Source of the DNA: Gymnodinialimonas sp. 57CJ19
Lineage (GTDB): Bacteria > Pseudomonadota > Alphaproteobacteria > Rhodobacterales > Rhodobacteraceae
DNA length: 64,000 bases
Reading direction: 5' to 3'
Assembly: GCF_038396845.1 (NCBI RefSeq)
Contig: NZ_CP151587.1
Coordinates: 1,834,001-1,898,000 of the forward strand
The notes beneath the pieces were generated by a model, which saw nothing but the letters and a program-made list of their open reading frames with translations, was not told the origin of the DNA and searched no databases. The position numbers and the translations under genes are program-made. Positions 35,488-44,478 of the stretch are shown here, piece by piece (positions within the stretch are counted from its first letter, which is position 1; every line of letters begins with the position of its first letter).

Positions 35488-36420
35488 ATGCTTTACGCTT
35501 TCACATTTTGGCTCGTTTTCGCCGCAATATGGCGCATTGCCATGCCCGCAGAGGCCCGTGGCCGTACTTGGAGCTATGCGCATATGGCGGTGCCGGGGGT
35601 GGCGCTTTGCGTTTACTACGCTTCTCCTGCTTCCCTTGCTGAACCTTTGAGCTTCTGGCTCTGGGGTGTGCTCGCGATGGGCGTGCTCGGTGCGATCGGC
35701 TGGTCTATCGGGATGGCGAAGAAGAACCATAGCATTATGGATGTGGTTTATCCGTGCATCAGCTTGGGGATCGCCCTGACGGTTGTTGTGCTGGCCGCCC
35801 CTGAGATAACGCTTCGGCTTGTGGTGCTTTTGGGGCTGATGGCGATCTGGATGCTGCGCATGGTGCACCACGCCTACGGCACCAACGTCGGCGCCGAGCA
35901 GCAGCCTTACGCCGCGCACCGCAAGCGGTTTGGCAAGCGCTGGCCGTTGTGGAGCTTTTTTGCTGTCTACATGTTGCAGGGCATCCTGATCTGGATCTGG
36001 TGCATGCCCTTCGCTTTCGCGGCCTCGGTCGAAGGCTCGGCACTGCGCGCGACGGACTGGATCGGTGTGGTGGTGTGGCTTGTGGGTTTTGGCTTTCTTG
36101 TCGTCAGTGACAGTCAAATGAATGCCTTCAAGGCGAACCCGGCCAACAAGGGCGGGATCATGGATCGCGGCCTGTGGGCGTATTCGCGTCACCCCAATTA
36201 TTTCGGCGAGTCGCTGGTTTGGTTCAGCTATTTCATGTTTGCGCTTGCGCATCCGTGGGGCTGGCTCAGCATCATCGGGCCAATCTACACGACGTGGTTC
36301 ATGGGGTGGGGATCGGCCACGCCGGGGAATGAGCGGCACATGGCCAAGACGAGAGGCGAGGCTTGGAATGACTATGTGCGCCGGGTGCCGATGTTCTTCC
36401 CGGGGCTGCCAAAGCGTTGA
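35488..36420 (+). CDS. DUF1295 / steroid 5-alpha reductase-like membrane protein
   Basis: From ATG 35488 (GGAGAGG upstream) the protein has 310 residues and six to eight membrane helices. The C-terminal third has the DUF1295 signature: GGIMDRGLWAYSRHPNYFGE, FMGWGSATPGNERHMAKTRG and a final MFFPGLP. The motif is related to isoprenylcysteine methyltransferases and steroid reductases, which bind a nucleotide cofactor; the reaction here is unknown. Confidence 0.8.
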   Translation: MLYAFTFWLVFAAIWRIAMPAEARGRTWSYAHMAVPGVALCVYYASPASLAEPLSFWLWGVLAMGVLGAIGWSIGMAKKNHSIMDVVYPCISLGIALTVVVLAAPEITLRLVVLLGLMAIWMLRMVHHAYGTNVGAEQQPYAAHRKRFGKRWPLWSFFAVYMLQGILIWIWCMPFAFAASVEGSALRATDWIGVVVWLVGFGFLVVSDSQMNAFKANPANKGGIMDRGLWAYSRHPNYFGESLVWFSYFMFALAHPWGWLSIIGPIYTTWFMGWGSATPGNERHMAKTRGEAWNDYVRRVPMFFPGLPKR

Positions 36421-36590
36421 GTGCCAGGTGGGCGCAGCGCGGGCCTGATCTGTAGCGCGGCCTGCGTCATCGGCGTTGCGGATATGAATTCATTTAAAAG
36501 ACTTAGTTGTGAACGTGATGGCTGTGAGAGGGCGATTAAATCTCAGTAATTAAGGGGTGATCGCCTCACATAATGCTTGATCGTCTATTT

Positions 36591-36605
36591 TTAATGGTCC
36601 ATTAA
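36591..36605. promoter_or_regulatory. Perfect palindrome upstream of the catabolic island
   Basis: TTAATGG-T-CCATTAA is a perfect 7-bp inverted repeat with a one-base centre, 38 bases before the thiolase start, in AT-rich DNA. Its core AATGGWCC recurs at 43223-43230 before the TRAP genes, so a shared regulator is plausible. Confidence 0.55.
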
Positions 36606-36642
36606 TTGAACTAACAAGGTCAGAATCGGAGGGAGCACGCTC

Positions 36643-37842
36643 ATGCAGTCACTCATCATCGACGCAATTCGGACACCACGTGGGCGCGGCGGTAGCAAAG
36701 GGGGCGCGCTGACGGAAATCCGTGCATCGGACCTTCTTGCGGGTCTGTTTGCCGAAATCGCGCGGCGCCATCCCGGTGTGGAAGACGCCGTTGAGGACGC
36801 AGTCATCGGCTGCGCCACGCAGTTCGGCGATCAGGGGGGTAACGTTGCCAAGACGGCAGCGATCCGCGCGGATTGGCCTGCGACCGTGTCAGGTCTGACG
36901 GTCAATCGTTTTTGCGCATCGGGCCTGTCGGCGTTGAATATCGCCGCCGCGCAAGCTCATGCCAATGATGCCTGCTATCTTGCGGGCGGAGTCGAGATGA
37001 TGTCGCGCACGCCCATGTTCGCCGACAAAGGGGCGTTGTTCGTTGATAAGGACGTGGCTGCCTCTGCCAAGTTCGTCCATCCTATCCTGGGTGCGGACCT
37101 TGTCGCCACTTTGCATGATATCAATCGCGAGGATTGCGATGCCTACGCCGCGATGTCGCAGCAACGGGCGGAAGCTGCGCGCGCAACTGGACGCTTCACG
37201 TCAATCGTGCCGGTGCGGGGTGCCGACGGAACTGTTTTGTTGGAGCAAGATGAAACCATCCGCGCCGGAGCGACGGCCGAAGGCATGGCCGCCATGGAGG
37301 CCAGCTTCCCCAAGATCGGCAACCCTGAAGAGGTGGAGCGCCTCAAAAGCGCATACCCGGACCTTGACGACATCCGCCACATCCACCACCCCGGCAGCTC
37401 ACCTGCCATGGCGGATGGTGCGTCGCTGATCCTTTTGGCAAATGACGAGACCGCGCAGCAAAACGGCCTGCGCCCCCGGGCGCGCGTTTTGGCAACGGCG
37501 GAGGCCAACGTCGCGATTACCCAGACGGGCGCCGTCGACGCGACCCTGAAGGCGCTGAAACGCGCGGGTCTTAGCGTCGAGGATATCGACCTGTGGGAGG
37601 CACGCGACAGCTTCGCCGCCGTCACCCTGCATTACATCCGCACCCTCGGCCTGAGCCTTGACCGCTTCAACGTCAACGGCAGTTCCATCGCCCTGGGTCA
37701 CCCGCTTGGCGCCACGGGCGGAATGCTTGTCGGCACGCTGCTGGACGAAATGGACGCGCGCGATCTGCGCTATGGGGTTGCCGCAATCGCCGGGGCCGCT
37801 GGTGTCGCCTCGGCCTGCGTGATCGAACGTTTGCCCCAATAA
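36643..37842 (+). CDS. Thiolase homologue with two catalytic residues missing
   Basis: The 399-residue protein aligns with acetyl-CoA acetyltransferases. The nucleophile Cys is kept at 91 (NRFCASGLSAL) and His at 353 (GHPLGATGGM). The NEAF motif is replaced by RDSF (Arg at 321) and the C-terminal CxGGG loop with its acid/base Cys is replaced by VAAIAGAAGVA. A normal Claisen thiolase needs those residues, so this enzyme may only cleave or transfer an acyl group, or do something new. It begins a co-directional cluster behind a palindromic operator; the carotenoid-oxygenase gene follows after 31 bases. Confidence 0.85.
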   Translation: MQSLIIDAIRTPRGRGGSKGGALTEIRASDLLAGLFAEIARRHPGVEDAVEDAVIGCATQFGDQGGNVAKTAAIRADWPATVSGLTVNRFCASGLSALNIAAAQAHANDACYLAGGVEMMSRTPMFADKGALFVDKDVAASAKFVHPILGADLVATLHDINREDCDAYAAMSQQRAEAARATGRFTSIVPVRGADGTVLLEQDETIRAGATAEGMAAMEASFPKIGNPEEVERLKSAYPDLDDIRHIHHPGSSPAMADGASLILLANDETAQQNGLRPRARVLATAEANVAITQTGAVDATLKALKRAGLSVEDIDLWEARDSFAAVTLHYIRTLGLSLDRFNVNGSSIALGHPLGATGGMLVGTLLDEMDARDLRYGVAAIAGAAGVASACVIERLPQ

Positions 37843-37873
37843 GCCTGAACAGAATTCATCGGAGGAAAGACCC

Positions 37874-39370
37874 ATGGTAGATATTTTCAATCACGGTCAT
37901 TCGACCCTGGAATACCCCAACGACAACCCCTACCTGAACGGCCCTCACAAGCCGATTGATCTGGAATACACCGCCAAAGGCCCGGACCTTGAGGTGATCG
38001 GAGACATCCCGAAGGACCTGCAAGGCATGTATGTGCGCAACGGCCACAATCAGGTGCATGAGCCCATCGGTAAATATCACCCCTTCGACGGCGACGGCAT
38101 GCTGCACGCCATCTGGTTCAACGAGGGCAAGGTCGAATACCGCAACCGCTATACCCAGACCACGGGTTGGCTGGCCGAGAAGGGCGCAGGCAAGTCCCTC
38201 TGGCCCGGCATCATCGAGCCGCGCCGCCGTCAGCGCCGCGGGTGGGGCAGCATCAACGCGATGAAGGACAACACCGGCACCGATGTGATCGTGCACGCGG
38301 GCAAGATCATCGTGGCGATGTCCCAATGCTCCGAGCCGTACCGGATCGACGCGGAAACGCTGGAGACCCTCGGGCCGGACACCAACTGGGCCGCTGCGCT
38401 TGGAGATCGGGGCATCTGCTCTCACTTCAAGGTGGATGAGCATACCGGCCATATGATGTTCTTTAACTTCTCCGAAAAGCCGCCTTACATGAACTATGGC
38501 GTCGTCGATGGGGACAACAACCTTGTTCACTATGCGCCCATCGACCTGCCGGGGCCGCGCTGGCCCCATGACATGGGCATGACCGAGAACTACTCGATCC
38601 TGCACGATCTGCCGATGTTCTTCGACCCGGAGAGCCTGAAGAAAGGCGGCCACCGCCTGCGGTTCTGGAAGGATATCCCCGCGCGCTTCGGCGTGATCCC
38701 GCGCTTCGGCACCAATGAGGACGTGAAGTGGTTCGACGCCGAGCCGTGCTACATCCTGCACCTCGCCAACTGCTACGAGGATGGCGATTGGGTCGTGCAG
38801 GAAGGCTGCATCATGCCCAATCCTGTGCCGGACATGAGCGATCTGCCCAAGGAAGGCTACGACCGCCTGTGCCGGATGCTCGACATGCACACGCAAGGCA
38901 CCCACATGCACCGCTGGCGCTTCAACATGAAGACCGGTGAGACGCAGGAAGAAACGCTGGACGACCAGATCTCGGAATTCCCGATGGTCAACGGCCTCTT
39001 CAACGGGCGCCCCACGCGCTACAGCTACAACGCGCTGCCGGTGCGGGGAGAGTGGTTGCTGGATGGTCTGAAGAAGTACGACTTCCAGACCGGAGAGACC
39101 AAGACATTCATGATGCCCAAGGGCGAGTTCGTCAGCGAGGCGCCTTTTGCCGCCCGCATCAACGCCAAGTCCGAAGATGACGGCTACATCGTCACCTTCG
39201 TGACGAACGAGAACACGGGCAAAGGCGAATGCGTGCTGTTCGATGCGCAAAACATCGAGAAGGGGCCGATCTGCCGGATCATCATGCCCTATCAGGTGCC
39301 CACGGGCGCGCATGCCTTCTGGGCGGGCTCGCACATGCTCTATGAAAACGGCGTCAGCCTCGACAGCTGA
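37874..39370 (+). CDS. Carotenoid cleavage oxygenase (RPE65/lignostilbene dioxygenase family)
   Basis: The 498-residue protein is a seven-bladed propeller enzyme. The four His that hold Fe(II) are visible: GICSHFKVDEHTGHM, WPHDMGMTENYSIL, CYILHLANCYED and PTGAHAFWAG near the end. Family members split C=C bonds in carotenoids, apocarotenoids, stilbenes or isoeugenol. There is no signal peptide, so it acts in the cytosol. Its place next to an SDR, an AMP ligase and a thiolase-like gene suggests cleavage of a natural product whose aldehyde product is then oxidised and activated. Confidence 0.87.
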   Translation: MVDIFNHGHSTLEYPNDNPYLNGPHKPIDLEYTAKGPDLEVIGDIPKDLQGMYVRNGHNQVHEPIGKYHPFDGDGMLHAIWFNEGKVEYRNRYTQTTGWLAEKGAGKSLWPGIIEPRRRQRRGWGSINAMKDNTGTDVIVHAGKIIVAMSQCSEPYRIDAETLETLGPDTNWAAALGDRGICSHFKVDEHTGHMMFFNFSEKPPYMNYGVVDGDNNLVHYAPIDLPGPRWPHDMGMTENYSILHDLPMFFDPESLKKGGHRLRFWKDIPARFGVIPRFGTNEDVKWFDAEPCYILHLANCYEDGDWVVQEGCIMPNPVPDMSDLPKEGYDRLCRMLDMHTQGTHMHRWRFNMKTGETQEETLDDQISEFPMVNGLFNGRPTRYSYNALPVRGEWLLDGLKKYDFQTGETKTFMMPKGEFVSEAPFAARINAKSEDDGYIVTFVTNENTGKGECVLFDAQNIEKGPICRIIMPYQVPTGAHAFWAGSHMLYENGVSLDS

Positions 39371-39461
39371 CCCGACCCCGGTACTGCCCGCGCAACCCTT
39401 CGATTTCTGACGCTCGGGCAGGATACCTACCGTCATAACACCCTCAACTTTAGGATTGAGA

Positions 39462-40217
39462 ATGGACTTCAACGGTCAAACAGTTCTTGTCACAGGAAGC
39501 GCATCCGGCATCGGTCGCGCGATTGCTCAGCGCTTTGCGAAGGCGGGTGCGAACGTCGTGCTGCACGGCATGGGGGAGGCGGCCAAGACCGCTGAACTGG
39601 CGGTGGAGATGCAGGCGGCAGGCGTGCAGGTGCTGGAGGTCGACGGAGACCTCACCGATCCCGCCATACCGAAAGCGATTATCGAACGGATCTTGGGAAG
39701 GTTTGGAAAGCTCGATGTGTTGGTCAATTGCGCCGGGGCCTCGCCGTTGAAGAACAAGCTGGAAGATGTGCCGTTCGACGATTGGAACCGCGTCATGGCG
39801 ATTAACATCAACACCCAGATGTTGATGTGTCAGGCGGCGCTGCCGCTCCTGCGCAAGGGGCAGGGACGCGCGATTGTGAACATTTCCTCATCGGTCACGC
39901 GGGTCGGCGGCGTGCCGGGCGGCATTGCATACACGTCCGCAAAGGGGGCGGTGGATAGCTTCACGCGGGCGCTCGCGCGGGAATTGGCGCCCGAGGGTAT
40001 TCGAGTGAACGCGGTGGCGCCGGGGCTGGTAGACTCTGACTTCCACGCCGTCTCCGCCGCCGAGCACTATGGCTCGGTCGCTGATGTGACACCGTTGGGC
40101 CGTCTGGGCCTGCCCTCCGATCTGGCGGGGCCGGTGGTTTTCCTGGCCTCAGCCGAGGCCGCGTGGGTGACGGGTGAAGTGCTGGAGGTCACAGGTGGCC
40201 TGCGGCTGTCGTACTGA
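39462..40217 (+). CDS. Short-chain dehydrogenase/reductase
   Basis: From ATG 39462 the protein has 251 residues and the classical SDR motifs: TGSASGIGRA for the cofactor, NCAGAS, Ser in NISSSV, catalytic YTSAK and PEGIRVNAVAPGLVDSD. Cofactor preference is probably NAD(P) and the substrate an alcohol or ketone of the cluster's pathway. AGGA precedes the start. The AMP ligase follows after 34 bases. Confidence 0.9.
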   Translation: MDFNGQTVLVTGSASGIGRAIAQRFAKAGANVVLHGMGEAAKTAELAVEMQAAGVQVLEVDGDLTDPAIPKAIIERILGRFGKLDVLVNCAGASPLKNKLEDVPFDDWNRVMAININTQMLMCQAALPLLRKGQGRAIVNISSSVTRVGGVPGGIAYTSAKGAVDSFTRALARELAPEGIRVNAVAPGLVDSDFHAVSAAEHYGSVADVTPLGRLGLPSDLAGPVVFLASAEAAWVTGEVLEVTGGLRLSY

Positions 40218-40251
40218 TTGGCATCTAGGTCGAACGCGGGGGATGGAACGC

Positions 40252-41961
40252 ATGAACACACAGCTGCAAACCGAGGCTCCGCTTGATGACGGTGCCCGCC
40301 TTTTGTTCGACCTGTTCGAGCGGAACTGCCGCGCCTATCCCGATGCAGAATGCCTTGTCGACCCTTCCGACCGTTCACGGATTGCGGAGGGCGTGCCGCA
40401 AAGGCTGACCTGGGCGCAGATCAGCCAGCGCGTCGACCGGATGGCATTGACCCTTGTGGACCATAAGGTCGGGAAGGGTGATGTTGTCCTGTCAGTGGCC
40501 CCAACGCTTCATGAAACGCTGGTTGTGCAACTGGCCTGCCTGCGCCTTGGGGTGATCCTCGCGCAGGTTCCAGTCCAGTACCGCGAGGCTGAAATAGCCA
40601 GTTTCACGGATCGCCTGCGCCCCCGGGTGCTGATCGGCCACAAGCGGCTTGGGAAGCACGCCCATGCGGCGATGCTGCGTCAGATCGCCAATGCTCATGA
40701 TGCGCCTGTCACGGTGATGGCGTACGGCGGCGATGTGCCCGATGGCGTGGTTGATCTGGATGCAAACGCGGCGCTTGCGCTTGATGAGCAGGAGGCCGCG
40801 CGCTTGGACGCCGCCATCGTCCGTGCCGATATGCAGCCCGATGATGACGCGTTTATCGTCTTCACCTCGGGCACCTCTGCCGCACCCAAGGCAATCCCAC
40901 GCACCCAACAGGACCTGTTCGACATGCGCACGTTCCTGACCGATGCGGCACGGCTATCGGTGGGGGGCGGGTTCCTCTGTCCCCGTATGCTCAACACTAT
41001 CGGGGCCGTCGCAAACGGGATTGCGTCGTGGCTATATTCCTCGGCCCGGATCATCCTGCATCATCCTTTCGACATCGAGGTCTTCCTCGAGCAGATCGCG
41101 CAAGAGAAGCCTGAGGTCACAAGCTGCCCACCGGCGATCCTGACGACCATGTTGCAACGCATTGACGCAGGCGCCGAAGTGGACCTGTCCAGCCTGCACC
41201 ACATCACCACGGGTTCTGCGCAACTCAACCCGCAGCTCATGATCGACTTCCGCGACCGTTTCGGCATCGCCCTGGTCAATGTCTTTGGCTCCAGCGAGGG
41301 CGTGATGCTGCTGGCCAGCGAGGATGACATCCCCGACGCGGAAGACCGCGCGCACTATTTTCCGCGCCTCGGCAATGGGCCGTGCCCCTCGACACTGGGG
41401 ATATTGGCGAATTATCAGACCCGTCTTGTGGACCCGGCCACTGAACGCGAAGTCCACTCTGCCGACGTTATCGGTGAATTGCGGGTCAAATGCCAAACCA
41501 TCCTTCGCCACTATTGGGACGATCCCAAAGGCACCCAGGATGCCTTTGACGCCGACGGCTGGTTTCGCACCGGCGATCTGTTCGCCTATGCAGGCGATAA
41601 CTGCGCCTACCTGAGGTTTGTTGGCCGCCTGAAGCATATCATCGTGCGCGGTGGTCTGAACATCTCGGCCGAGGAAGTGCAGGCCTTTGTGCAGTCGCAT
41701 CCCGCCGTCTCCGAGGTTGTGGCCGTCGCTGTTCCCGATGACAAGATGGGCGAGAAGGTTGGCGTTGCCGTCACCCTGCGCCCCGGCGCCAGTCTGACCC
41801 TGCCGGACCTGTGCGACCACCTTAAGACCGAGGCCAAGATCGCCGTTTTCAAACTGCCCGAACATTTGCGTGTGCTCGACGCGCTGCCTGTCCTGCCTAG
41901 CGGCAAGACGGACCCCTCCGCCGTGCGTGCGCTGTTTGCGCCGCAAGCCGACAATGGATGA
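40252..41961 (+). CDS. AMP-forming acid-CoA/aryl-acid ligase
   Basis: The 569-residue protein is an ANL-superfamily adenylating enzyme. Motifs are FTSGTSAAPKAIPRTQ (P-loop), FGSSEGVM, the hinge region GWFRTGDLF, VGRLKHIIVRGGLNIS and the catalytic Lys in LPSGKTDP. The Ile-Pro-Arg-Thr context resembles 2,3-dihydroxybenzoate-AMP ligases, suggesting an aryl or short acid substrate. It activates an acid with ATP, most likely to a CoA thioester since no carrier protein is present. The stop overlaps the next start. Confidence 0.85.
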   Translation: MNTQLQTEAPLDDGARLLFDLFERNCRAYPDAECLVDPSDRSRIAEGVPQRLTWAQISQRVDRMALTLVDHKVGKGDVVLSVAPTLHETLVVQLACLRLGVILAQVPVQYREAEIASFTDRLRPRVLIGHKRLGKHAHAAMLRQIANAHDAPVTVMAYGGDVPDGVVDLDANAALALDEQEAARLDAAIVRADMQPDDDAFIVFTSGTSAAPKAIPRTQQDLFDMRTFLTDAARLSVGGGFLCPRMLNTIGAVANGIASWLYSSARIILHHPFDIEVFLEQIAQEKPEVTSCPPAILTTMLQRIDAGAEVDLSSLHHITTGSAQLNPQLMIDFRDRFGIALVNVFGSSEGVMLLASEDDIPDAEDRAHYFPRLGNGPCPSTLGILANYQTRLVDPATEREVHSADVIGELRVKCQTILRHYWDDPKGTQDAFDADGWFRTGDLFAYAGDNCAYLRFVGRLKHIIVRGGLNISAEEVQAFVQSHPAVSEVVAVAVPDDKMGEKVGVAVTLRPGASLTLPDLCDHLKTEAKIAVFKLPEHLRVLDALPVLPSGKTDPSAVRALFAPQADNG

Positions 41962-42793
41962 CACTATGACACGAACACTCCCCGACTATTCCGTAACCGG
42001 CGAAGGCCCCGTGACGGTTTTCATGCTCCACGGAGCGTTTGGCGCGAAGGAATACTGGCGCAATCAATTGCGCGCATTCAGTGATGCGGGTCTGCGGGTC
42101 GTCGCATGGGATGCGCCGGGGTATGGATGCAGCCCGTTGCCCGCAAATTTCTCGGTTGAAGTTGCGGCCGAGGCGCTGGCAAGGCTGATCGCCCACGAGA
42201 AAACCGAGACCAACATCGTCCTCGGCCACTCCATGGGCGGCATGATCGCGATCCGCACCTACGGCATGGTGCCCGAGATGATCGACGGCCTTGTCTTGTC
42301 GGCCACCAGCGCGGCGTTTGGCAAATCCGAGGGCGACTGGCAGAAAGAGTTTGTTCGCGCCCGCGTTGCCCCCCTGGATGCCGGGCGGACCCTGGAGGAG
42401 TTCGCACCCAAGATGCTGGGCAAGATGTTTGCGCCAGGACTGTCCAATGACGCGACCGATATGGTGGTCCGCGTCGTGTCGCAGATGAAGCCCGAAACCT
42501 TCCGCGCCGCGATTGAGGCGATCACAAGGTTTGATGCACGCGAGGTGCTGCCAAGTATGAATGTGCCAGTCCTGTGCATCGCCGGTGGCCACGATTTGGC
42601 TGCTGCGCCACCGAAGGTGATGGAAAAGTTGTCCACCAAGATTGCCAATGCAGAATTCCAGTGCATGGACCATGTGGGCCACTTTGGCTGGGCTGAAGAT
42701 GCTGACGATTTCAATATGCGTGTTCTGGACTTCCTCAAGTCCCGAATTGCGGCGGTTGAACAGGTTATGACCCGTGAAAAAACTGACGCCTGA
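41954..42793 (+). CDS. Alpha/beta hydrolase
   Basis: The 279-residue protein has oxyanion motif LHGAFGAKEYW, nucleophile elbow GHSMGGMIAIR and the catalytic His in DHVGHFGWAE, the usual single-domain layout with a helical cap. Such enzymes in catabolic clusters hydrolyse esters, thioesters or C-C bonds of ring-cleavage products. The start overlaps the ligase stop; ATG 41966 is an alternative. Its end overlaps the thioesterase gene by 20 bases. Confidence 0.85.
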   Translation: MDDTMTRTLPDYSVTGEGPVTVFMLHGAFGAKEYWRNQLRAFSDAGLRVVAWDAPGYGCSPLPANFSVEVAAEALARLIAHEKTETNIVLGHSMGGMIAIRTYGMVPEMIDGLVLSATSAAFGKSEGDWQKEFVRARVAPLDAGRTLEEFAPKMLGKMFAPGLSNDATDMVVRVVSQMKPETFRAAIEAITRFDAREVLPSMNVPVLCIAGGHDLAAAPPKVMEKLSTKIANAEFQCMDHVGHFGWAEDADDFNMRVLDFLKSRIAAVEQVMTREKTDA

Positions 42794-43223
42794 GATGATG
42801 TCGACACAGTTGCCACTTCCGTTCCACACCCAAGAAACGCTGCGCTTCGGCGATCAGGATGTGCAGGGCCATATCAACAACGCCGTCTATTCCACGCTGT
42901 TGGAATGTAGCCGCGTGGCTTTTCAGTCCGACCCCGAGCGGTTCAATCTGGCCGCGGGTCAGATTGTCGTGATTGCCGCGCTGTCCGTTGAGTTTCTGCG
43001 GGAACTTCATTGGCCCGCGACCGTCGATATTCGCTTGGGCGTCACCCGTATCGGGCGGAGCAGTTTTGGATTTCGGCAAGAAATCTGGTTGCAAGACACG
43101 CTGATCGCCAAGGCGCGTTCAACGCAGGTCATGATTGACGCGATCGCGCGAACATCGGTGGCACTGTCAGACGACCAGCGCCAGCAACTGCAAGCTTGGG
43201 TAGTCGACGGCGAAATACAATAA
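42774..43223 (+). CDS. Hotdog-fold acyl-CoA thioesterase
   Basis: The 149-residue protein shows the 4HBT-type hotdog pattern FGDQDVQGHINNAVYSTLLEC, with the catalytic Asp followed by Gly-His-Ile-Asn-Asn. It should hydrolyse acyl- or aroyl-CoA. The GTG at 42774 is used here; ATG 42795 or 42798 are equally possible because no strong ribosome site stands before any of them. The gene overlaps the hydrolase gene. A putative operator overlaps its stop. Confidence 0.78.
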   Translation: MKKLTPEMMSTQLPLPFHTQETLRFGDQDVQGHINNAVYSTLLECSRVAFQSDPERFNLAAGQIVVIAALSVEFLRELHWPATVDIRLGVTRIGRSSFGFRQEIWLQDTLIAKARSTQVMIDAIARTSVALSDDQRQQLQAWVVDGEIQ

Positions 43224-43237
43224 ATGGACCTATTGTA
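43216..43237. promoter_or_regulatory. Inverted repeat upstream of the TRAP operon
   Basis: TACAATA (43216-43222) and TATTGTA (43231-43237) form a perfect 7-bp inverted repeat around AATGGACC. That centre matches the AATGGTCC core of the palindrome at 36591-36605 before the thiolase gene. Confidence 0.5.
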
Positions 43238-43448
43238 AGCGGGCATATTCTCTCCATCGTTTTCAAGATGTTGAAATAGTGCGCTTAAAGGCCGTTGTTA
43301 GCTGCTGGTGCGTGATTTTAAAGTTCGCACGGCGATCAGAAAAGGTTTTACTAAAGGTTCGTTAAGTGCACTATGACGTCGGGAGAATGGGCGAATCGCT
43401 AAGGTCGCCAGCCGTCAATCAGACGGGACAACTGAGGGAGAATCTCAC

Positions 43449-44456
43449 ATGAATACCCGGAACATTTTTGCAGCAGGTATGGCTGTCAGCGCGATGGCCC
43501 TTTCGGCAGGAATGGCAAGCGCGCAGGAGCGCGAATTTAGCCTCGCTACCTACATTCCAGCAAGCACATCATTCGTGACGGACTTGCTGACGCCCTGGGC
43601 GGAATGGCTTACTGAAAACTCGAATGGCGAGTTCTCCGTTGAAGTCTTCGCCGGTGGCACGCTGGGTCGTGACCCGAACCAGCAGGACCGGATCGTGTCC
43701 TCTGGCATTGCTGACATGGCTGTTCTGGTTCCGGGCCGTAACCTGGGCGCCTACCCGCACTACTCGGTGTTTGAGCTTCCCGGTTTCGCCCGCAGCGCTG
43801 ATGAAGGCAGCTATGCCGCATGGCAGATGCACCTTGATGGTACGCTTGAGACAGGTGACGAATTGCAGGTCGTGACCGTTTGGACGACGGACCCCTACAT
43901 GGTTCACACCTCCGAGCCTTTGGGCGACATTTCCGAGATTTCCGGCCAACAACTGCGCGTTCTGGGCCAGACCCAGACAGCATCGGTGCTGGCTTTGGGC
44001 GGTGTCCCACAGGCCGTCAGCATCACGGAAACGCCCGAGGCGATCAGCCGGGGGACGCTGGATGGCTCTCTCGCGGATTGGGCGGTTTTCGACGTGTTCC
44101 AACTCGGCGAAGTGGCCGACAACACCTACACTCTTCCGATGGGCGTTCTGGCCATGTCCGTGGTGATGAACCCCGACAGCTACGCCGAGCTTTCCCCGGA
44201 AGGCCAGGCCGTATTCACGCAAGCCGGTGACGTCTGGCAGCAGATGGTCGTCGACTATTATGCACGTGAGCGCGGCAGCATCATCGAGGAATATACCGGT
44301 CGCGGCCACGTCATTGTGGAAGCAGAGGATGCCGCGGTGAACGCATTGATCGAGGCCACTGGCGACTTGGCGGGGAACGCCCGCGAAACTGCCGGTGATG
44401 CGGTGATGGACGCCTACATGGCGCGTCTGGAAGAGCATCGCGCGCAGTCCAACTGA
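43449..44456 (+). CDS. dctP: TRAP transporter solute-binding protein (DctP family)
   Basis: The 335-residue protein has a Sec signal peptide (cleavage near MASAQERE) and a DctP fold, with the segment ISGQQLRVLGQTQTASVLALGG in the region that holds the substrate carboxylate Arg (here RVLG). It captures an acidic solute in the periplasm for the DctQ/DctM permease that follows. The substrate is unknown, but the place next to the catabolic cluster suggests its organic acid. AGGGAG lies before the ATG. Confidence 0.88.
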   Translation: MNTRNIFAAGMAVSAMALSAGMASAQEREFSLATYIPASTSFVTDLLTPWAEWLTENSNGEFSVEVFAGGTLGRDPNQQDRIVSSGIADMAVLVPGRNLGAYPHYSVFELPGFARSADEGSYAAWQMHLDGTLETGDELQVVTVWTTDPYMVHTSEPLGDISEISGQQLRVLGQTQTASVLALGGVPQAVSITETPEAISRGTLDGSLADWAVFDVFQLGEVADNTYTLPMGVLAMSVVMNPDSYAELSPEGQAVFTQAGDVWQQMVVDYYARERGSIIEEYTGRGHVIVEAEDAAVNALIEATGDLAGNARETAGDAVMDAYMARLEEHRAQSN

Positions 44457-44478
44457 TCGCGTTGAGGGGAGGCACATC

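Noticed and set aside
36643..37842. Frameshift as the cause of the missing thiolase C-terminal Cys
   Set aside because: The frame stays similar to thiolases to the end (RYGVAAIAG...ACVIE); the residues are replaced rather than shifted.
39384..39421. CTGCCCG/CGGGCAG inverted repeat between the oxygenase and SDR genes
   Set aside because: The loop of about 24 bases is too long for a good terminator and the arms are short.
37856..39472. A 538-codon frame antisense to the carotenoid oxygenase gene
   Set aside because: The sense strand encodes a complete oxygenase with all four iron His; the antisense product is His/Val/Gly-rich low-complexity sequence.
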